Assembly (NCBI RefSeq): GCF_004519405.1
Contig: NZ_SGWI01000004.1
Span: 62,001 to 126,000 of the forward strand
Direction of reading: 5' to 3'
Length of the DNA: 64,000 nt
From: Pseudomonas sp. BCA17
Lineage (GTDB): Bacteria > Pseudomonadota > Gammaproteobacteria > Pseudomonadales > Pseudomonadaceae
Made by a program: the position numbers and the translations under genes. Numbering within the stretch: the stretch's first letter is position 1; each line of letters opens with the position of its first letter. The notes beneath the pieces are model-generated. The model saw nothing but the letters and a program-made list of their open reading frames with translations. It ran no database searches and was not told where the DNA came from. This document shows, in pieces, positions 59,341 through 64,000 of the stretch.

Positions 59341-60192
59341 TTATTTACCGGTCCACTCGGCGACACGCTCAGGGTGCTTGGCAACCCAGTCCTTGGCCGC
59401 GGCATCAGGCTTGGCACCTTCCTGGATCGCCAGCATGACTTCGCCGATTTCGTCCTTGGAGGCCCACTGGAATTTCTTCAGGAAAGCCGCGACTTCCGGC
59501 GCTTTCTTCTCAAGGTCCTTGCTGCCGATGCTGTTGACGGTTTCGGCAGCCCCATAAACGCCTTTTGGATCGTCCAGGAAGCGCAGTTTCCACTTGGCGA
59601 ACATCCAATGCGGCACCCATCCGGTGACGGCAATGGATTCCTGCTTGTCTTCGGCACGGGTCAGCTCGGCGATCATCGCCGCGCCCGAGCTGGCTTGCAG
59701 CTTATAGTCCAGGCCATATTGCTTGATGGCCTCGTCGGTCTTGAGCATCACGCCTGAACCGGCGTCGATGCCGACAATCTTGTTCTTGAAGGTCGTGTCA
59801 GTCTTGAGGTCTTCGATGGACTTGGCCTTGACGTACTCCGGTACGATCAGGCCGATCTTCGCATCCTTGAAGTTGGGGCCGTAGTCGACCACCTTGTCTT
59901 TGTTCTTCGCCCAGTACTCACCGTGGGTCACAGGCAGCCAGGCTGAGAGCATGGCGTCGAGCTTGCCGGTGGCGACGCCCTGCCACATGATCCCGGTGGC
60001 GACAGCCTGCAGTTTCACGTCGTAACCGAGTTTTGCCTTGATCACCTCTGCCGCCACATGGGTAGTGGCAACGCTGTCGGACCAACCGTCCACATAGCCG
60101 ATGCTCAGGGTTTTGCTGTCGGCGCTGGCCAGTGTGGAGCTCATCGCAACTACCAGAGTGGCAGCTGCGCCCAAGAGTCGTCGCATCTTCAT
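59341..60192 (-). CDS. Glycine betaine/choline/proline-type periplasmic binding protein, orphan
   Basis: A 283-residue exported protein of the OpuAC/ProX family. The signal peptide is RRLLGAAATLVVAMSSTLASA, followed by SIGYVDGWSDSVATTHVAAE, MLSAWLPVTHGEYW and a late VTGWVPHWMFAKW. The Trp and Tyr residues fit the aromatic cage that holds quaternary amines. No ATPase or permease gene is next to it, as for the known orphan binding proteins that feed a shared Cbc transporter in Pseudomonas. The start at 60192 has GGGGAA upstream; the longer frame is unlikely. Confidence 0.88.
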   Translation of the reverse strand: MKMRRLLGAAATLVVAMSSTLASADSKTLSIGYVDGWSDSVATTHVAAEVIKAKLGYDVKLQAVATGIMWQGVATGKLDAMLSAWLPVTHGEYWAKNKDKVVDYGPNFKDAKIGLIVPEYVKAKSIEDLKTDTTFKNKIVGIDAGSGVMLKTDEAIKQYGLDYKLQASSGAAMIAELTRAEDKQESIAVTGWVPHWMFAKWKLRFLDDPKGVYGAAETVNSIGSKDLEKKAPEVAAFLKKFQWASKDEIGEVMLAIQEGAKPDAAAKDWVAKHPERVAEWTGK

Positions 60193-60527
60193 AATACTTC
60201 CCCGAAAGTGCTGCGCCCGACGGATGCCGAGCGACATCAACCTGTTGTGTTGTTATGCAGTGCGCCGCGCGCCCTTCACGCGCATCGATCCGGATGTTGC
60301 GGCATCAGTGGAGTGCTGACGCTTCGATCATCAACCTGCCGGGGTGTTCGACCTGCTCTGTCAGCGACCTTGTGCAAGCAAGAAACGACATCACATAGCC
60401 AGTAGGACGTTTTGTAGTGCTTGGCGTCAAAATCCCGCCCGAACTTTGCATGTCAAAAGTATGCAGCCCACTGGAATGGGCGAAATCGGGGTAAGATGCG
60501 CGCCTTTGCTCCCCAGATAAGCTGACC
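60193..60527. other. Divergent region between binding-protein and GH17 genes
   Basis: 335 bases that should hold both promoters. Only a small inverted repeat TGCAT-N9-ATGCA (60447-60465) stands out. I see no clear -35/-10 pair, RNA or credible coding frame. Confidence 0.5.
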
Positions 60528-62081
60528 ATGCCCGCGACTGCCCGCTTTCCTGCCCTTCCCTATTTTTTCGCTTTGCTCCTCGGCTTGCTTGCCATTGCCG
60601 GCTATTGGTATGGCCTTGGTCGGCCCGTGGTGCTGCCGGACGTCGCCAGCGCCAGCCACAAGATGCAATGCGCGTCCTACACCCCGTTCGACAAAGACCA
60701 ATCGCCCTTCGACCAGCCGTTCACGCTGCGCCCCGAGCGCATGGACGCCGACCTGGCGCTATTGGCCACGCGCTTCGAATGCATCCGCACCTACTCGATG
60801 ACCGGGCTGGAAGCCCTGCCGGATATGGCGCGCAAGCACGGGCTGAAGTTAATGGCCGGCGCCTGGGTCAGCAGTGACCCGGTGGCCACTGAAAAAGAAA
60901 TCAATGAGCTGATCAGCGCAGCCAACGCCAACCCCGACGTGGTCACCTCGGTGATCGTCGGCAACGAAGCCCTGCTGCGCAAGGAAGTCACGGCCAAGCA
61001 ACTGGTCGCGCTGATCCATACAGTCAAAAGCCGGATCAAGCAGCCGGTCACCTATGCCGACGTTTGGGAATTCTGGCTGCAACACCCGGAAATCGCCCCG
61101 GCCGTGGACTTCCTGACCATTCACCTGCTGCCGTACTGGGAAGATGACCCTTCCGGCATCGATCAGGCACTCAAGCATGTAGGTGATGTACGCCAGACCT
61201 TCGGCAACAAGTTCGCCCCCAAAGATGTGCTGATCGGCGAAACCGGTTGGCCCAGTGAAGGCCGTCAGCGTGAAACGGCAGTGCCGAGCCGGGTCAACGA
61301 GGCGAAGTTCATGCGCGGTTTTGTGGCCATGGCCGAGGCCAATGGCTGGCGTTATAACCTGATCGAAGCATTTGACCAGCCGTGGAAGCGCGCCAGTGAA
61401 GGCGCGGTCGGCGGTTACTGGGGGTTGTTCGACGCCGATCGCCAGGACAAAGGCATTCTCGCCGGGCCCGTCACCAATGTGCCGTACTGGCCGCTATGGC
61501 TGGGCGCCGGCGGGGTCATCCTGCTGGGCACCCTGATCCTGGGTGGGCGCGTCCGCAGCACGCGCTCCGCACTGCTGCTGCCATTGCTCGGTGCCATCGC
61601 GGCCTGCTCCATAGGCACCTGGGCGGAACTGACCCGAGTAACCGCGCGCTTCAATGACGAATGGGTGTGGGCAGGCTTGCTGGTGATACTGAACCTGCTG
61701 GTACTGGCTCACGCGGCGCTGGCCCTCAGTGCCCGGGAAGGATGGCGCGCCCGTGCGTTCAATTGGTTGGAACAGCGTGCGGGCTGGCTGATGGCAATCG
61801 CCGGGTTTGCCGGGGCGGTGATGATGCTGGCGCTGGTCTTCGACCCACGTTATCGCAGCTTTCCGAGTGCGGCACTGGTGGTGCCGGCCCTGGTGTATCT
61901 GGCTCGCCCGGTGACCGGGCCGCGCAGGGAGATTGCCCTGCTGGCGTTCATCATCGGAGCCGGCATTGCGCCGCAGCTTTATCGCGAAGGTGTGTTGAAC
62001 CAGCAGGCTTGGGGTTGGGCCGTGGTCAGCGTGCTGATGGTTGCAGCTCTGTGGCGTTGCTTGCGGGTTCGCCAGGCTTAG
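60528..62081 (+). CDS. Membrane-bound GH17 beta-1,3-glucan enzyme (glucanosyltransferase-like)
   Basis: 517 residues. An N-terminal membrane anchor (about 11-30) is followed by a GH17 catalytic domain to about residue 310. The acid/base Glu lies in SVIVGNEALLR and the nucleophile Glu in LIGETGWPSEG. After it come about seven membrane helices (from WLGAGGVILLGTLILGG to the end). GH17 enzymes of this group in pseudomonads are described as beta-1,3-glucan hydrolases or transferases that remodel cyclic or periplasmic glucans, often linked to NdvB-type synthases; no glycosyltransferase gene is in this window. The catalytic domain should face the periplasm. Confidence 0.87.
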   Translation: MPATARFPALPYFFALLLGLLAIAGYWYGLGRPVVLPDVASASHKMQCASYTPFDKDQSPFDQPFTLRPERMDADLALLATRFECIRTYSMTGLEALPDMARKHGLKLMAGAWVSSDPVATEKEINELISAANANPDVVTSVIVGNEALLRKEVTAKQLVALIHTVKSRIKQPVTYADVWEFWLQHPEIAPAVDFLTIHLLPYWEDDPSGIDQALKHVGDVRQTFGNKFAPKDVLIGETGWPSEGRQRETAVPSRVNEAKFMRGFVAMAEANGWRYNLIEAFDQPWKRASEGAVGGYWGLFDADRQDKGILAGPVTNVPYWPLWLGAGGVILLGTLILGGRVRSTRSALLLPLLGAIAACSIGTWAELTRVTARFNDEWVWAGLLVILNLLVLAHAALALSAREGWRARAFNWLEQRAGWLMAIAGFAGAVMMLALVFDPRYRSFPSAALVVPALVYLARPVTGPRREIALLAFIIGAGIAPQLYREGVLNQQAWGWAVVSVLMVAALWRCLRVRQA

Positions 62082-62112
62082 GCCCGCTTTCGCGGGCAAG
62101 CCGGCCAATAGG

Positions 62113-62136
62113 GGGTAGCGGGCTTGCTCGCTACCC
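62113..62136. repeat. REP-like hairpin between convergent genes
   Basis: GGGTAGCG-GGCTTGCT-CGCTACCC, 8-bp perfect arms around a GGCTTGCT core as in the other REP families here. It may end both converging transcripts. Confidence 0.65.
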
Positions 62137-62142
62137 GCTCTA

Positions 62143-62511
62143 TCAAGCGGCGCGAGATGCCCTGACCAACCGCAGCCCCGCAATCACCACCGCAAATACC
62201 GCAAACGTCGTGTTATACAACGCCAACGCCGGCAACCCGAACAGCATTGCCAGCACCGCCAACCCCCACCCCGCGCGACCCGGCACAAAGAACGCGAGCA
62301 CCGACACCGTCAACGCCGCCCAACCCAACACTTTGAAATGAATCATCAACCCCAGGTTGGAACGCAGCTGGCATTCCCAGCGACTGGCTTCATCGACGCA
62401 GATACCCACCCACCGGCCATCCTCCATAAAACCGTAACGGGCACCATAACTGGCGGCCAACCATAACGGCAGGGCAATAAGCAGCAGGATCAGCGGCAAA
62501 CGACGGGACAT
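62143..62511 (-). CDS. Small hypothetical membrane protein
   Basis: A 122-residue protein with three or four membrane helices: LPLILLLIALPLWLAASYG at the N-terminus (signal-like), MIHFKVLGWAALTVSVLAFF, and WGLAVLAMLFGLPALALYNTTFAVFAVVIAG. Between the first two lies a short loop with two cysteines (WVGICVDEASRWECQLR) that probably form a disulfide in the periplasm. I do not recognise a family with a known role. It is convergent with the GH17 gene. Confidence 0.75.
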   Translation of the reverse strand: MSRRLPLILLLIALPLWLAASYGARYGFMEDGRWVGICVDEASRWECQLRSNLGLMIHFKVLGWAALTVSVLAFFVPGRAGWGLAVLAMLFGLPALALYNTTFAVFAVVIAGLRLVRASRAA

Positions 62512-62746
62512 GGGGCACTCCGAAAGGCAAAAACGGCGCTCAGCTTAATGCTCCGGCGCCCGTTAGCAAGCTACAAACATACAATTAGTGTTCACCAAGG
62601 CATGGCAACGTGTATCGTCTGGCAGCTATACCCCGATTCCGACGTTATTTTCCGGTATTTCGTACCGTATGATGGCACTTCGGCGACAGGGCGGTGGTCA
62701 TAGCCTGCGATCTTCATTCAGTACGTTTCCTCTTAGGGATTTAGTC

Positions 62747-64000
62747 ATGCTCCGTTCCTTGCGCTGTGTTGCCCTGTTGGGCAGCCTATTTTTGAGTGCG
62801 TCAGCACTGGCGGTCGATATCGACCAAGCCACCTATGGCTACCCTTTGACCAATCCGTTCGAAGCGACCATCGCGACCACACCGCCCGACCTTCGGCCAA
62901 AGTTGCCGAGCAACGATGAGATCAACCAGTCCGACTACAGCCTGACCATGCGCCCGGAGCGCCAATTCAGCCTTCCGGACAACTTCTGGGCAGTCAAGAA
63001 GCTCACTTACCGCATCGCCAAGCAAGACCACGCCGCACCGTTGATCTTCCTGATTTCCGGCACCGGTGCACGCTATGACAGCAGCCTCAACGAATACCTG
63101 AAAAAGCTCTATTACCAGGCCGGTTACCACGTGGTGCAGCTCTCCTCGCCCACCAGCTTCGACTTCATTGCGGCCGCCTCGCGCTTCGCCACCCCGGGCA
63201 TCACCCAGGAAGATGCCGAAGACATGTACCGCGTGATGCAAGCGGTGCGTGCGCAGAACGCGACGCTGCCCGTCACTGACTACTACCTCTCCGGTTATAG
63301 CCTGGGCGCACTGGACGCGGCATTCATCAGCAAACTCGACGAGACCCGTCGCAGCTTCAACTTCAAGAAAGTGCTGCTGCTCAACCCGCCGGTCAACCTC
63401 TACACCTCGATTACCAACCTCGACAAGCTGGTACAAACCGAGGTCAAGGGCATCAATAACACCACCACCTTCTATGAACTGGTGCTGAACAAGCTGACCC
63501 GCTACTTCCAGCAAAAAGGCTACATCGACCTCAACGACGCCCTGCTCTATGACTTCCAGCAATCCAAGCAACACCTGACCAACGAACAGATGGCCATGCT
63601 GATCGGCACCTCGTTCCGCTTCTCGGCGGCCGACATCGCGTTTACCTCGGACCTGATCAACCGTCGCGGCCTGATCATCCCGCCGAAATACCCGATCAGC
63701 GAAGGCACCAGCCTCACGCCCTTCCTGAAGCGTGCACTGCAATGCGACTTCGATTGCTACCTCACCCAGCAAGTCATCCCGATGTGGCGCGCGCGCACCG
63801 ATGGCGGCAGCCTGTTGCAGCTGGTCGATCAAGTCAGCCTGTACGCCCTCAAGGATTACCTGCACGACAGCCCGAAAATCGCCGTGATGCACAACGCCGA
63901 CGACGTGATCCTCGGCCCTGGCGACCTCGGTTTCCTGCGTAAAACCTTCGGCGATCGCTTGACCGTCTACCCGTTGGGCGGCCACTGCGGCAACCTCAAT
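62747..64000 (+). CDS. Secreted alpha/beta-hydrolase-like protein, partial (3' end outside window)
   Basis: The frame is open for 418 codons to the last base. A signal peptide (LRCVALLGSLFLSASALA) is followed by VDIDQATYGYPLTNPF. A hydrolase-like core has LIFLISGTGARYDSS, the nucleophile-elbow-like SGYSLGALDAAF, a probable acid in AVMHNADDVILG and a His in LGGHCGN close to the edge. AGGG lies 8 bases before the ATG. I recall a similar exported protein next to the mlaA (vacJ) gene in Pseudomonas, so an envelope-lipid role is possible but unproven. Confidence 0.85.
   Translation, partial: MLRSLRCVALLGSLFLSASALAVDIDQATYGYPLTNPFEATIATTPPDLRPKLPSNDEINQSDYSLTMRPERQFSLPDNFWAVKKLTYRIAKQDHAAPLIFLISGTGARYDSSLNEYLKKLYYQAGYHVVQLSSPTSFDFIAAASRFATPGITQEDAEDMYRVMQAVRAQNATLPVTDYYLSGYSLGALDAAFISKLDETRRSFNFKKVLLLNPPVNLYTSITNLDKLVQTEVKGINNTTTFYELVLNKLTRYFQQKGYIDLNDALLYDFQQSKQHLTNEQMAMLIGTSFRFSAADIAFTSDLINRRGLIIPPKYPISEGTSLTPFLKRALQCDFDCYLTQQVIPMWRARTDGGSLLQLVDQVSLYALKDYLHDSPKIAVMHNADDVILGPGDLGFLRKTFGDRLTVYPLGGHCGNLN

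Noticed and set aside
60305-60529. 74-codon minus-strand frame upstream of the GH17 gene
   Set aside because: No ribosome site and no domain, and it covers the promoter region of the GH17 gene.
62801-63985. Long open frame on the minus strand at the right edge
   Set aside because: It lies opposite a plus-strand gene starting at 62747 with ribosome site, signal peptide and hydrolase motifs that runs off the window. The minus frame gives a low-complexity Val/Gly/Gln-rich product typical of an antisense shadow.

Overview
The window is a piece of a Pseudomonas chromosome, most likely from the P. fluorescens group. The evidence is the high-GC coding style, the sdhCDAB-sucAB-lpdG-sucCD block placed head-to-head with gltA, the fabA-fabB pair, tandem tRNA-Gly/tRNA-Glu genes, GGGAGGGGGCAAGCCCCCTCCC-type REP elements and close matches to recalled Pseudomonas proteins (HtpG, FabA, SucA, SdhC/D). 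I see no prophage, insertion sequence, integron, CRISPR array or other clear island. The window is a core-genome stretch with some accessory loci between conserved blocks.

Layout. 1-8.8 kb: the 3' part of a TonB-dependent receptor with an ExbB-like channel gene, a secreted phospholipase D-type protein, a secreted M20 peptidase, and a divergent pair made of a MocR regulator and an unusual ferredoxin/FNR-reductase/M24-peptidase fusion. 8.86-9.53 kb: three tandem tRNA-Gly(GCC)/tRNA-Glu(TTC) units under one strong promoter. 9.9-28.1 kb: housekeeping and accessory genes, including a chemoreceptor, a second MocR regulator, two oxidoreductases, pyrF, a two-component system, an AI-2E family transporter, two alpha/beta hydrolases, a thioesterase, an acyl-CoA ligase, sixA and gpsA. 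28.3-33.2 kb: a tightly coupled trio of TonB-dependent receptor, periplasmic binding protein and hybrid histidine kinase. 33.5-35.2 kb: fabAB for unsaturated fatty acid synthesis. 35.5-43.5 kb: OsmC-like, pirin, dienelactone hydrolase, htpG, two thioesterases, a small lipoprotein, a DUF599 protein and brnQ.

43.9-56.9 kb is the TCA-cycle cluster. Succinate dehydrogenase, 2-oxoglutarate dehydrogenase (E1, E2, E3) and succinyl-CoA synthetase all lie on the minus strand, and citrate synthase is divergent. The intervals sdhB-sucA and lpdG-sucC are rich in hairpins. The interval lpdG-sucB and the two flanks of the cluster carry a family of inverted AGCTTGCAGCTTGAAGC repeats. 57.1-64 kb: actP with its DUF485 partner, an orphan glycine-betaine/choline-type binding protein, a membrane GH17 glucan enzyme, a small membrane protein, and a secreted alpha/beta-hydrolase-like protein that runs off the right edge.

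The best candidates for something little described are the ferredoxin-reductase-M24 fusion with its MocR neighbour and the receptor/binding-protein/hybrid-kinase trio. Clear regulatory sites include a heat-shock promoter for htpG inside the upstream thioesterase gene, a near-palindromic operator before fabA, and a perfect 10+2+10 palindrome at the acyl-CoA ligase promoter. All assignments come from reading the sequence and recalled family motifs; no searches were run.
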